DNA of 64,000 nt from positions 310,001-374,000 of the forward strand of contig MQVO02000020.1 in assembly GCA_001986395.2 (NCBI GenBank). Reading direction: 5' to 3'. The notes under the pieces are model-generated. The model was given only the letters and a program-made list of their open reading frames with translations, made no database searches and had not been told where the DNA came from. This document shows, one piece after another, positions 1-11,825 of this stretch; position 1 is the first letter of the stretch, and the number at the start of each line of letters is the position of its first letter. Both the position numbers and the translations under genes were made by a program. The stretch is from Irpex lacteus (Eukaryota; Basidiomycota; Agaricomycetes; Polyporales; Irpicaceae).

Positions 1-647
1 GCTGATGACCCGTACATGGTGATGAAGGAGGAACTGAGAGTGAGCGATTGTCAAGCAGAGCTGTGGCGGATGTTCTTGACGCGTCAGTCGTCGTGGTTTG
101 GATGTTCACAGACACGCTGGACGCGTCGCCGGACGCGTCTGCCGGGTTCGGCGTATCCCGTGAACGTGCCGTCCGGTCTCCGGAAGCTCCTGCTTATCTC
201 CGGCCTTGTCCACCGGCGACAGCAGTCAGTAAGCGCCTGGAGCACTTATCACTTGCCCCGCAGCGTCACTCTTCCCGATGTCAAGTGACAACCGATGGCC
301 ACTGCGGTCTACTTACTCGGCTGGAACAATGCTCGCCAGACTATTAAACACCGCCCTCGTCGACGTCGTCGGCGCTGTGTATTCCACTCTCAACGTTGGC
401 GAAAGAGTACTGATCACCGTGGCCCGCTATGAAGTCCAGCTTGTACACCAGCACCTTCCGAGTCCAATGTTTACGCCGCTCATATCAGACGCCGTGCCTG
501 CTGTATCGCACGCGGAAAACGTCTAACCGAGGCTACAGCCACAAGGTCTTACCCAGACTCCGCCCGATAACACAGTATATTACCCTCCACTCATCCGCTG
601 TTTCTTCTTTACCTCGACCTTATACTCAGTCCTCTCATCTTGCTACC
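1..647. other. 5' flank, no gene resolved
   Basis: I see no convincing gene in this stretch. Short open frames overlap each other in several registers and none carries a recognisable domain. A weak TATA-like tract (agtatatta) lies near 573-581. The C/T-rich stretch just before the start codon at 648 is typical of a fungal core promoter, so the right-hand part probably holds the promoter of the dioxygenase gene. The far left may be the end of a gene outside the window. Confidence 0.4.
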
Positions 648-2122
648 ATGGCCATTGAAACAGCTCCTCTCCCTCTTCCCGCTTCTGCTGACCCAACCAA
701 GTTCACTGAGTTCGGCAGAGAGGTCTTGAATCTCAACCCCGGGAATTTGTCGCCAGAGGAGTTTGCAGAGGTCGAAAAGCTACTTTACAAGGTGCGAGAT
801 GACCTTCTAGCTATGTGGTCTATATCGGCTGATCGACAGCCACTAACAGCACTCAGCACTGCTGTTCCGCAATGCTGACCTCAGTCCCGAGCAACAGTAC
901 GCTCTAACAAAGGTATGTTCCTGCTTGGGTACGCATGATGGGTTCTAAAGGGCTTCGTTACATGGCAGGCATTCGATCCTTCAGCTGAAACCTATGGTCA
1001 CGGTAACAACAAGACCGGCGAGACCAAAAAGTCGATCTTGCACCCTGACCTTAAGACTATCCCTCGTCAGCCCCAGGTTCAACTCATTGGCAATGGCGTG
1101 GTCTACAATCATGAAGGGCTCGCCGAGGCCAAGCTCAAACACCCCTCGCATACGAACTTCCATAAGACTCGTGTATCACCCGACGACGAAGAGAAAGGGG
1201 TTACTCGTTTCTATCGATGGCACATTGACGCCGCTCTCTATGACCTGTCCCCTCCAAAGGTGACAACTCTGTATGGAATTACAGTGCCTCGAGGGGAGAA
1301 GCAGATTTGTCGCTACGACGATGGCACTGGCGATGAACTCGAGGTTCCTCTTGGCACTACAGCTTTCGTGTCAGGGAAGACTATGTTCGAGATTCTACCG
1401 CCGGAGCTCAAGAGCCTTGCTGTACGCTCGAAGGTAAAATACTCTCCTCACCCATACGTGTGGATGGCACCGGCACACGCCAAGTCGACGGGTCTGGGTA
1501 TTGAAACCGAAGGTCTAGAGATGTCTTTGAGTGACCTTCCCCCTTGGGAGGAGTCGAAGATCAAGGTGTTCCCAATTGTAAGTTCTCAAAAATAGGGAGC
1601 GTGTGGACGGCGGAATTGACTGCCTTTACCGCTTATAGCTCTGGAAGAACCCTGTCACTGGCGACCTGCACTTCCAAGTTCATCCATGTGGTGTCAGCGA
1701 ACTCTTCGTTGATCCTTTGCCTGCTGGTGCAAAGAGGGAGGGCGCGCTCTATGCAGACGGTGCTCACCTGACCGACCTGGGTGAAGTTCGAGAACTCTTG
1801 TACAAGATGCAGCGTCCCGCTATAGCTCCCAAGGTATGGATACACACTTTTGAGAAGTCTTCAGATGTACTTAATCGTCCTTCAACAGCTTGTGTACCCT
1901 CATGACTGGTAAGCGTTATTCGTTGCATCTTGACATTCGCTAAGCTCACGCAATCCCCCAAGGCATGAGAAGGATTTGGTAATCTTCCATAACCGCGGTG
2001 TACTACATTCGGTCGTTGGTGCCTTCAAGCCAGACCAAGTCCGTGCATTCCACCAATGCAATCTCGCTGCCTCCGACGACCCCATCGGCCCTAGTGCCGA
2101 GGACGTCAAGCAGTGGGCATAG
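648..2122 (+). CDS. xanA: Alpha-ketoglutarate-dependent xanthine dioxygenase (TauD/TfdA family)
   Basis: Predicted non-haem Fe(II)/2-oxoglutarate enzyme that oxidises xanthine to uric acid, the fungal alternative to xanthine dehydrogenase in purine use. I read six exons: 648-791, 850-912, 969-1577, 1639-1833, 1889-1908 and 1963-2122. All junctions keep frame and give 396 residues, a normal length for the family. The iron-binding HxD is in the stretch RWHIDAALYDLSPP. The distal His lies in VIFHNRGVLHSVVGAF near the C-terminus. The N-terminal signature HSALLFRNADLSPEQQYALTKAFDP is split over exons 2-3 and matches XanA-type proteins. The start is the first ATG after a pyrimidine-rich leader, in a good context (ccATGG). 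No signal peptide is seen, so it is probably cytosolic. The substrate assignment rests on recalled similarity to XanA; a related TauD-family oxygenase remains possible. Confidence 0.85.
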
Positions 2123-2656
2123 GCAATCTGCGCACCATGAAGTCTTCATCATCTCTGCTGTTCGACCAAGTATGCATCATATGTAGTAGTAATCTTTTGT
2201 ATTATGGAACAACCGGATGCTATCCTTTCTCTTTGTTCGCTATCGAGCGATGTTTGTGTGCCAGACAGGCAAGGAAATATTCTGCAGACATGATCGCAAG
2301 TTAAGTATGTAAGTTTATTGTCACACGATTCGTCGCACAAGTACGATCACTCCTGGTAGCCGCCCGGCCGGTGGTCGGACCTCTGTGCTAATTTCTAAAG
2401 ATACCATGTCTGCGCAGCTGCGGTGTAACTGCTGTTATCCGTAGACGACGACGAACAACGGCAAGCCCGCCAGACTCCAAAAGCATCAGAGGACGTGGAT
2501 GATTGTCCCCAACGCACCGAGTCTGCGACCCAAGCCTCTCACGCGGTGCTAATCCAACTTGTGCCACGTATTTCTATTCAATAGCCACGACTACCGACAG
2601 CAATCTCACAATAGTACCCTGCTGGGTTCGGCCGCAGGACAACAATCCTTACCATC
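2123..2656. other. Intergenic, promoter of the mannosidase gene
   Basis: About 530 bp between two genes on the same strand. It holds the 3' untranslated region of the dioxygenase gene and the presumed promoter of the mannosidase gene. No coding signal or repeat was seen. Confidence 0.4.
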
Positions 2657-5421
2657 ATGGCGGCAGACAAGCCAGAGACTGGTCTACGCAAGCGAGGGGC
2701 TGCTACGTCGAAAGCGGAGGAACAGAGTGAGGCAAAGGAGCAGCCGAAAGAAGTCTCAGTACGTTCACACTCTTTTCAAGCTCTGTAAACGCTTCTAAAT
2801 TGGCATGGTACTGGGCTACAGCAGGCCGACAAGAAGAAACCCCCACCAAAACCCAGGGCTCAACGCGCTCAGCTGCAGGGATACAAGTTCACTACGCTAG
2901 TGACGAGCGCACTCTTTACTGCACTGGTTCTTGCTGGATTTGTGGTCATAGGCATTAAGGTACGTTGCATCCAAGTAGTATTCAAACATGGTGGCTGATC
3001 CTAGGTGTAGCTCATACAGTACGACCACACTTCCAGCACGCCCAAGGCGCCACAGAAGGGTCAATTGCCAGGGACTACGTATAGCGATAATGTGGAGATT
3101 ACTGCAGACGAGGAGAAGAAGGCTGCGATAGTGAAGGCATTTCAGGTGAGCACGCTGAGTTTGACTGTGGACTACACACGCTTACATGCCACAACTATAA
3201 GCACGCATGGCATGCCTATGGTATGTTATGGCAGTCACTGTCTTTGATGGCTCTAAACTGACACGACCAGAGAGGGATGCTATGGGAGCGGACGAATACC
3301 ATCCTATCGGTCATACAGGATCGAATCTCACAGAAGCGGGAGGGATTGGATATACTGTGGCGGACTCCATTGACACCATGTTGATTATGGGTCTTAACGA
3401 TGAGTACGAACGTGCGAAGAAGTGGGTAGAAGAGAAGCTTGACTTTGATAAGGATGGGGAGTTCAATACTTTCGAGGTGCGTATTCTACAGTATATGTGA
3501 TTTCTAAAACTCATGATATTCCAAGACAACCATACGTGTCCTCGGTGGTTTGCTATCTGCCTACCATCTCTCGGAAGACGAGGTGTTCCTCAAGAAAGCA
3601 GTCGACCTCGCCGATCGTATACTCCCTGCGTTCGAGACCGGCTCCGCGTTACCTCTAACCTTGGTTAATCTCGGTCAGCGCAAAGGCGTACCTGATCCGT
3701 GGAACCCAAACCTGGTCTCTACTGCGGAAGTGTCTACTCTTCAGCTGGAGTTCAAATATCTAAGTGACCTCACTGAGAATGAGACGTATTGGGAAAAGGC
3801 CGAACATGTATGGTCTCTAGTCCTATGTGCGCCGCGCAGAGTAGATACTAATATCAACGCAGGTCATGTACCTGATCAGAAAGGGACATCTTGCATCGGG
3901 CTTAGCTTCTATTTTCATGACGCAAGTATTCTACAGAGAATCCTATTGAGGCGACAGCTAATCACGTATGGCTAGTCACGAAGATGGACGCTTTGCGCTA
4001 GCACAAATCCGACTAGGGTCTCGTGGCGATTCGTATTACGAATATCTTTTGTGAGTTGATCTAAGTAGCCTATCGGAGCCAAACTGAAGATTCGATATAG
4101 GAAACAGTACTTGCAGACGGTAATACCCTCCACTAATTCTGGCATCAATACGTGAATGGCTGATATCGGTCATAGGCTGGGCAGGAACCTGTCTATAGGG
4201 AGGTAAGCAGATATGCACTATTACACATGCCCAGCTCTGAAAAGATTCCCTAGATGTACCAAGAAGCCATGGAAGGAATTGCGACGCACCTCATGAGCAG
4301 AACGCCACAGGGGGTGTTATACACTTCGGAATTGATTCCACAACGGAAACCGCCCAGAGGTGATATGTCCGTATTTCCCCCTTTTGTCGACTTACTTTTC
4401 GCTCACCGGGGAAATCAGTGCGTGGACTCTTGTTCCGAAGCAGGACCATCTTGTTTGCTTCCTTGGCGGGTCGCTTATGCTGGGCGCAGTCACTACCGGG
4501 GCTGTTGTCGATAACGTGTCCATACCCCCAACAGCAGAAGAGCTCTCGGAAAGCGGGCGGCGAGACTGGGTGAACGGGGTTGAGCTAATTGAGACGTGCA
4601 TGCTAACGCATGACACTGCGACGTTAGTACCCCATTTATTCTTCCTTGGCCAAGCGTAGTATAGTACTTACAAGTCTATCTGTGCAGCGGTCTAGCTCCC
4701 GAGATAGCGCATTTCAAGCACCCATTAGATCACATAGACCCTGATCAAGCTCCAAAGGGCTGGTACATCAAGGGCTGGAAGTAAGTCAATCTGCAACTCT
4801 CGTCTGCCCTAATCTCACCTTGTTCCTCGAATAGACCAGGCGATGAAACTCCTTATGACGCTCGCTACATTCTGAGGTGAACCTAGACTCTGTGACATGA
4901 TTGCATCAGTACTCATGATATTGAAACGCTGTTCCAGACCAGAGACAGTCGAGTCTCTGTTTATCGCATATCGGCTGACGGGAGACAACAGGTATCGTGA
5001 CTACGGATGGTCTATCTTTGAGGCGATCGAGAAGTACTGCAAGATCGAGTCCGGTGGTTATGCCAGTATCCTGAACGTCGACGAAGTTCCTGTCAAGCTA
5101 GAGGATAAGATGGAAACTTTCTATATGGTGGGTGACGTCCTCTTGTTAATCACCCATACGTTTATTGATTGCAACGCAGAGCGAGACCTTGAAGTATCTG
5201 TATTTGCTTTTCGAGGACAGCACAGTGCTTCCATTATCAAGTAAGAGAGCCACGTTCTGCCACTGGTGATCCCACTAACTTGTGATTGAACGTTCATAGA
5301 ATATGTTTTCAACACCGAGGTAAGTCATGATCGTTACTTACATCTGCCTTTGACTAACACTATTGCATAGGCACATCCATTCCCTATCTTCTCACCAACT
5401 ATTCCTACCGGATTTTCATGA
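2657..5421 (+). CDS. MNS1: ER mannosyl-oligosaccharide 1,2-alpha-mannosidase (GH47)
   Basis: Type II membrane glycosidase expected to trim one mannose from Man9GlcNAc2 in the endoplasmic reticulum, an early step of N-glycan processing and quality control. Many small exons keep frame. The N-terminus is a basic cytosolic tail followed by one membrane anchor (FTTLVTSALFTALVLAGFVV, about residues 55-75). The catalytic domain then starts with HAWHAYERDAMGADEYHPI, split over a short exon near 3200-3220. It continues with GYTVADSIDTMLIMGL and SALPLTLVNLGQ. The end is the GH47 calcium-binding motif YVFNTE|AHPFP, where the Thr is the family's Ca2+ ligand. The stop follows 12 codons later. The (alpha/alpha)7 core looks complete. 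A Golgi class I mannosidase is the main alternative. Exon borders between 3830 and 4900 are only approximate. Confidence 0.88.
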
Positions 5422-5814
5422 TGTTATTTATTGACCTCTGCTTTATATATTGACCTCCTAACTGCATGATAGTATTGGCCGTGTCGCGATGTGATTGGGA
5501 TTGATAATGACAGCCAACATGGAAATGCATATGCGACTACCAAGGTTGTTTACATGAAGACGTGATGGAGGGACTATTGGCGGAAAGAGCTTCCTTTGTC
5601 GTGAACAGGTAAATCTGGGAGTAAGAAATGATGGTGGGAGAGGCATTGGCCAGCATAGGTGAGTGTTTATATGATATATGGTTCCACGAAATAATGAATG
5701 GCATAAGTTAGCTTCGTCAGAAGTTCCCAAAGGTGGTACCTTCCTCCGCTGTGAAGGATTGTTATACAACAGGCGTTAAACCTGTAAAGTCCAGGGATGG
5801 ATGTTCGCAAGAGA

Positions 5815-6422
5815 TCATCGGTTCGCAGCAACCTCGGCGTACGAAGGTGCATGATGTGCTGAGTCTGCGTCAGGATCGTCGTCGAGTTCTAGACGTTCCC
5901 AATCGTCTTCCACTGCCTCTGGTTCTGGAATGAGCTGATCGTCGAGGGCAATAACGGAAGACGCTCCGGGAATGACTTCGAAGTCACGAGCTGCGCAGCA
6001 AATACGTTTGAACTGGCCGCCTTTCGTTCGGAAGTGACGGGTGACATACCTGGAGGATCGCGCGAACGAGCCTTTCCCGGCTTCAACAGATCTACTAGGG
6101 GCACTTCGTGCACGACAGGCCAGTCGGCGCTGCCTCCATCCGCCACCCAATCTGTTTCGATTATGTCCTCCCCGTCGTCATCGACCTGGACGTCCTGGTA
6201 TTTCGCTATGTGAGGGCGTTGCAGGCGGTTGCGCGGGGCCTTGAATACGCCCTTAGTGCCTTCCTTCTTCCTCTTCCACTTCTCTGACTTCATAGCTGAA
6301 TCCAGGTCCAGATTATGCTCGCGAGTGGCTTTCAGCGCGGAGATAGCGTCGATGTCTGTGACGGATATGTCGCACTTGCAGTGGCTGTCGGCGAGTACTG
6401 GCTTGAGAACCTTGCCGGGCAT
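5815..6422 (-). CDS. Uncharacterised acidic protein, 182 aa
   Basis: Minus-strand gene of two exons (6422-6050 and 5990-5815) with a 59 nt GT-AG intron. The intron keeps frame and removes a premature change of register. I do not recognise the family. The N-terminal half has a Cys-containing start (DSHCKCDISVTD) followed by a basic patch (KSEKWKRKKEGTK). The second half is acidic (QVDDDGEDIIETDW, EDDWERLELDDDPDAD). There is no signal peptide or membrane segment. It converges on the mannosidase gene, with 393 bp between the stops. The consistent splice, the lack of internal stops and a composition unlike the flanking DNA support a real gene; the function is unknown. A nuclear or adaptor role would fit the charge pattern, but that is a guess. 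Confidence 0.65.
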
Positions 6423-9400
6423 GATAGTAGATGTCTATGAGAGGGCGAGGGGTGTGTGGAACTGTCGGATGTGACTTGGGGAGCGGTAGATAAAGCGTTG
6501 TTCGGAGTCACCGAGAGATGGCGGATGAGTCAATGCGGAGACTTGATACAGTTTCCGTGATGCGAAACGGTAGCGAACGGTTGAGCAGCGATAGGATTAA
6601 ATGATAGTTCTGTAGGGTGAGATAAGTCAGTGGGAATATTGTTGGAGTCACTGCCTTACGCCGTTCCTTGTTATACTTACGGTTGCGTGGCGCTGCTAAG
6701 CGTCATGTCGAGGAGTACAGCCCGAGTGCTAGACAATTTGGCCTTTGGTTGCGGAGTGCTTTATGGCCAGCGGTAAAGCCACAAAAGACTCGTTGTATCA
6801 CAGTGCCTTGCGATGACGCAGTGCAGTAGTGATATAGCCTGTATCGGGTACGCTCCCGGTGGAGGCTGGTCAAAGCGTTTAATAGGCATACTGCGGGGAC
6901 CTCGGATCTAGGGGCCCTGACTGGGAGGGTAGGTCCGGGACAGTGACCTCAGTGAGCACATAACATCAGCAGTGCCAGTAACCAATCATGATGACAAGCG
7001 GTACGCACTCTGCTAGAGGGCTGGTGCCCAACCTTGCCAACCATGCTCCCAGCCATACATGTGCTTTCGTCAGCGACTTGGAACGTTGACGCTTCAAACA
7101 AGTACGGTAAAGTTAGTTACGGGCAGCTGGAGATTGAAATTCAGGTTAGGTCCAATAGATTCACGATACTCACAACGAGATTAATCTAACTGTCCATAAG
7201 TATTATCGCTTGCAACCTTTGACTCGGATCTCTCTGGCCACTGATCACTACTCGCTCTTCCTCTACTTAAGACAGGATCCGGAAGGGTTTGTGCGCCTAC
7301 AACAGTATTAAGGGATGCACGTACACGGTCAACAGGACTACTTGGTGTAAAATCAGACGGTGATACGACGTAATGCAGCAGGAGAATGTCGGCCACTACA
7401 TCCGTGGAAGCCTTGCTTATCACATGCGGGTTCTATATTAGTTCAAAATAAACATGGTGGCGTCGACTGCATCAAAAACACCTTGTTTCGGCCCTCGGTC
7501 CTTAGTATATACAACGTGAAATCGAACGGAGGCTTCATTAATGGCTCGATTGAACGCTAGTAATAGAGATCCTTTGATGCGTGGGCTTCATTACTGACGC
7601 AGTTACGGTGGCACTACTGGTGTGTAAGGTGAGGATACTCAGTATGGCTCTAACCATTCACACCCCAAAGTACGCCAGGCGACTTGCAGTGCACGCCGAA
7701 TAGTACTGACGCTTCATATCCACTCAACACGACCAACATTTGAGGCACGGAAACATGTACCTAGTTTTGCCCTTCGCGTGCATGCCGCAACTCGGGATGC
7801 AATTATTGTCTCCTTCTACGGAATGTAGCATGCTTATCCGGCAACGCGTCGACAGCCGAAATGTACGGTATAGATACAGGCTTGGAAATAAGTATGGCAA
7901 GATGTACGCATCAAAACGCCATGCAACATGAGAATATCGTATGATGAAAAGCTATTGTTCGTGCCGGATGTACGTACCTCCTCTTTATTAGCACTATCGA
8001 TCGCGCGCAGGGAAAGTCAGCGTAACCTGTGCGAGGTACATTACGTGAATGCCGTGAGTTCAATGCAATGCTTCCCCATTGACGCGTACTTTCCATCAAT
8101 GGTGCCGCAGGACCCAAGGTTTGCGAAAGTGGAACAAGGTGCGGCGTCCCGCGAAGGATTAAGAAGCGCAATGCAGGCTCAGGTACGGCATAGACGTCCA
8201 CGAAACTGAACTCAACACGGTGAGCGTGTACGACCACAAAGAGTTGAAAAGTATAGGCGTGATTCTATTCCATCCACTGCTGACTGACAGTCGGATGAGC
8301 GGGTATTGCAGAAACGTATTTCTGCAAAACGATCTTGATTGCGAAGGACTGTCTGCTGCAAAGTGTGGAAGTCAATAGCGCCAGGATGGAGTTACTCCTA
8401 CCCTGAAGTTCCGATTCGAAGGCTCTTCAAGCTGTTACAGGCCAATACTAGTTACAGTAAACTTGGCGGAGGACGATAACGTGCGAAAAGGAAGTTAGAA
8501 GAGACTGCCGCCGGCAAGAGGATAGCGCAAACCAGATTTGAACTCTAGATCTATGGTCCGAGAGAGAAGCGTTGCATATCCACAATGACAGTTCTCGGAG
8601 GCGATAAAACCCAACTGTAATGTGTCTTCCAAGTTTTCAGGACAGTTGATTGTGTCCAAAGGTCCGTTATCATTGAACTGAGTGGATCTTCGGGTCGCAG
8701 AAAGTCGAAAGTATGACTAGAAGCCGATTCTGACCAGAACGACACGGTGCCGACAAGAAGGACCTGTCTTTGCATCTCTATGCCACTGATTCCAAGTGCT
8801 TCGTGTCCGCAGCGTAAGACGCTGCGGCTACTGCCGGCCACCAATCAGAATGTGGTTGTAGTCAACAAAGCTGTGGAGCTTCAACTTGCCGGGTATCGGC
8901 ACAAAGAGTGCGCAGAAGTCCGGGGACTGAAGAGCTGCACTTCACCAGAGGTTCCTGCTTTTAGGCAAAGCTTCGAGGTTGTCGGGCTGAGATAGCAACG
9001 TGACAGCCTCGGGATTCGTGGGCATCGCTAAACAAAATGAGACAGTAAATAGGCTGCAATTACTACCATGTGATGTCTCGCAAATACCTAGTCTGTGACT
9101 GAAATTTGTCAGGGTAGGGCATCTGTAGCTATAGCTATCTGACAAGCAGAGTGTACTGCGCAGTGCTATGCTCTTAGCATGAGCTTCACGAACCCACCAA
9201 CTGGGCCGCAAGCTGGAGATTCGTGTCCTCACGTTCTAGAAACCTGTTTGAGCTCAGCATGAATTACAACTCTCCCCGATCATGCAACGCCACAGTAAAG
9301 ATTACCTTCGTTATGTAAGTAGCATAGCTTGCGTTCGAATGTGACGAAGACCAGATACTGAGGCCTCTACACGGGGGTAATCGGGTTCCATGAGTGGATC

Positions 9401-10650
9401 ACGGCCCGCAGTGGTGTTCGTTTGGGTGACACTATCTGTTCTACGGCAGGCTCGACGGCGTATATAAAGGAGTTATATGGCAGCCAAATCATTCGGGAAC
9501 CTTGTAAGACAGCCCGTGGAGGACAGACGTACCAACTTGTTTCCTGTGAGCCATGTATCTGGCGTATCCGTATCATGACGAGGTATTGGATAATGACCAT
9601 CTGATCACGGCGGTGGTCCGGCGTACAGCCGATATGATACCAGTGAAGCAAATGTGGTCACTGGAAGCCAAGGTTGCAAGTAGAAATCCACAGAGTCATG
9701 TATATGTGGCGTATCTGACACTGAATCAGGAGATGGGGTAATCTTGCCGTAGCCGAGGCGGAGGAGAGCTGTACTGCAGCAAGAGCCTGTTGGAAAGAGA
9801 AACGTTGGCAGGCGATGTAATACCTTCAACCTAGATGGCGAGAATCGTTATGATTGTGACGACGATGTGGCCGGATTTATCGTGATGCCACTATGGGTGA
9901 CAGGATGAATTACGGCTAGAAGATCAGGAAGAGCGCGAGGAATATAATTGAGCATGAGAAGGCATGATACAAGTGCGGATAGGGATTGAAGGGATGCGGT
10001 TGCGTCGACCGATCAGGGAGGTGCCAGGCGGTAGGTTTGTCAGCGGGCCGTGCTCCCATCGAAATAGCGGTTGGAATTTCCCACAAATGTCTCCATGAGC
10101 CATCTCCATGGGCCTTGTCTTATTAGCGAGTACCAGCGGGACCTCGTCTACGTTGGCGGCCTCGCGTAGGTGGTGGGGGCGGCCTGAATGGATGGGCGTG
10201 GTGAACAGGCGGCGGAGCGCTGGAGGGCGGCGTGTGGGAAGTGATGAGACGCCATTGCCACGTGGATATCACGCGAGGCACAACTCTAAGGTTGTATGAA
10301 TTCGTGTTAGTGCGCCCACGAAGTAAATCGACGATTCGAGACTTTCGCCGTTTGGGGAAATGTAGAATAGGGGGATGCTTGAAATACTGCTGGGCCTCTC
10401 CCTCCCTTTCTTTCCACGATCATCTCATACAACGGAGGCGGCTGAACGCCTTCATCCCGCCCTACATTTAAACCTCTAGGTTCTCTGGCGCATTCGCAAC
10501 AATTCTCGCCGTATGTTCACGTCCCTGAACACCCTTGACTCTGAAGTGTAGAGGAAAGACGTGCAATCATCGTGAAGACGAACGTTACAATCGCCATCAC
10601 CAACAAGAAACTCGCCCACAAGCCTTCCCTCCGTCATCTGGACTTCACCG
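6423..10650. other. Gene-poor 4.2 kb interval
   Basis: No gene is supported here. The longest open frames are about 100 codons, overlap on both strands, have no family motif and lack well-placed introns. I saw no tRNA (no convincing B-box), no long terminal repeats and no transposase or reverse-transcriptase motif. The last 250 bp or so (10400-10650) is C/T-rich and is probably the promoter and leader of the zinc-finger gene. The rest could be old decayed repeats, an untranslated RNA locus or plain spacer. Confidence 0.4.
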
Positions 10651-11825
10651 ATGAGCCACGGCAGTTACGACGCGTCCTATATGGTTTCCGATGAGAACAG
10701 TCCCGCCTATACCTGGGTACATTCCTTCTGCGCTACCCGTGGTATTCAGAATCTAATTTGATATCCTCAGACTTCCGAGCCCATTCATATGAGCTATAGG
10801 ACACCGCCAATGCCGTCGCTAGTCAGTTACAAGGCTTGGGACGCCGGGTCGTCACCGGAACAGGATACGACGATCCTGCACAGTCCTCCTATGACCTATG
10901 ACTCACCGCCATTAACGTTCTCTCATGATCTCACGTCTGAGGCCCTCGTCGCTGAACAGACCACTACTGCCATCACGCTGGATGAGCATTGCTATGCAAG
11001 TCCGGAGAACCTCCCGAACAGAGACGCGCTGAAGGCGGCGCGCAGAGTGGCTCGTCGACCAAATCCAGTCGCCATCCCCAACCTCACCAAGAAAGCCAGA
11101 GGTCGGCCCGTGCCTACGAAGGACACGCTGTTGAAGCCAGGCAGTGGAAGGGCGTACGCATGCCCTGTGCAAGACTGTCGTAAAGTCTTCACACGTGCCG
11201 AGCATTTGAAGAGGCATACACGCTCCATACATACGAATGAAAAACGTAAGTGCATGTGCTGTTACTCGTTGATGATGTTCAGTCGCAATAATAAACATAC
11301 ACTGATGACTATACTCCGCGGAAATGACATGCAGCATTCAAATGCGAAGAGCTCGGCTGTGGACGACTATTCACTCGTCACGATAATCTCCTTCAGCATA
11401 TCAAGAATCACCGTAGCTCTCCACCCATTCGAGATGTCTCTGCGGAATATGGTCCATTAGACCGTGTCCGCATCACTCGTTCATCTTCTGCGGAAGATCA
11501 ATCGCACGTGTCCCCGAGCATGGGCGTTCTCATTCCGCCATCGATATCCGCCATCCCTTCGGCCTTTGGCTCGCAGACAATGCAGCAGGAGTATGAGGTA
11601 GCTGACTACCGAGGAACTCTGAGCCCCGAAGTTGGAGATCCGCCCTCTCCAGATAGCAGTCCTGCACCTAGTGAGCCGTCATACATGAATTACTCTTACG
11701 GCTGTCCTTGGCCACAGTCCGACATCCGCTCCATCCCTTCGTCTACATACACCATGACAGCAGAATCAAGATACCCACAATCGACCCTGATCTCTGCCAC
11801 AGGAGCTTACGCATTTCAGACTTAG
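10651..11825 (+). CDS. C2H2 zinc-finger transcription factor (two fingers)
   Basis: Predicted nuclear DNA-binding regulator of 343 residues in three exons (10651-10716, 10771-11245, 11335-11825). Two adjacent C2H2 fingers lie at about residues 150-210. Finger 1 is YACPVQDCRKVFTRAEHLKRH, with its second His in the linker side RSIH. The canonical linker (TNEKPF) follows, then finger 2 with KCEELGCGRLFTRHDNLLQH. The linker is interrupted by intron 2, which keeps frame and joins codons to give the Pro of EKPF. Flanks are Ser/Pro-rich and low in complexity, typical of fungal activators. A basic stretch (ARRVARRPNPVAIPNLTKKA) precedes the fingers and may be a nuclear localisation signal. The finger pair resembles the Msn2/Msn4-like class; the target and pathway cannot be told from sequence. 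The start codon is the first in-frame ATG, with exon 1 only 22 codons long. Confidence 0.85.

Noticed and set aside
9320..9345. Possible tRNA B-box (gcgttcgaatg)
   Set aside because: No matching A-box, acceptor stem or anticodon arm could be folded around it.
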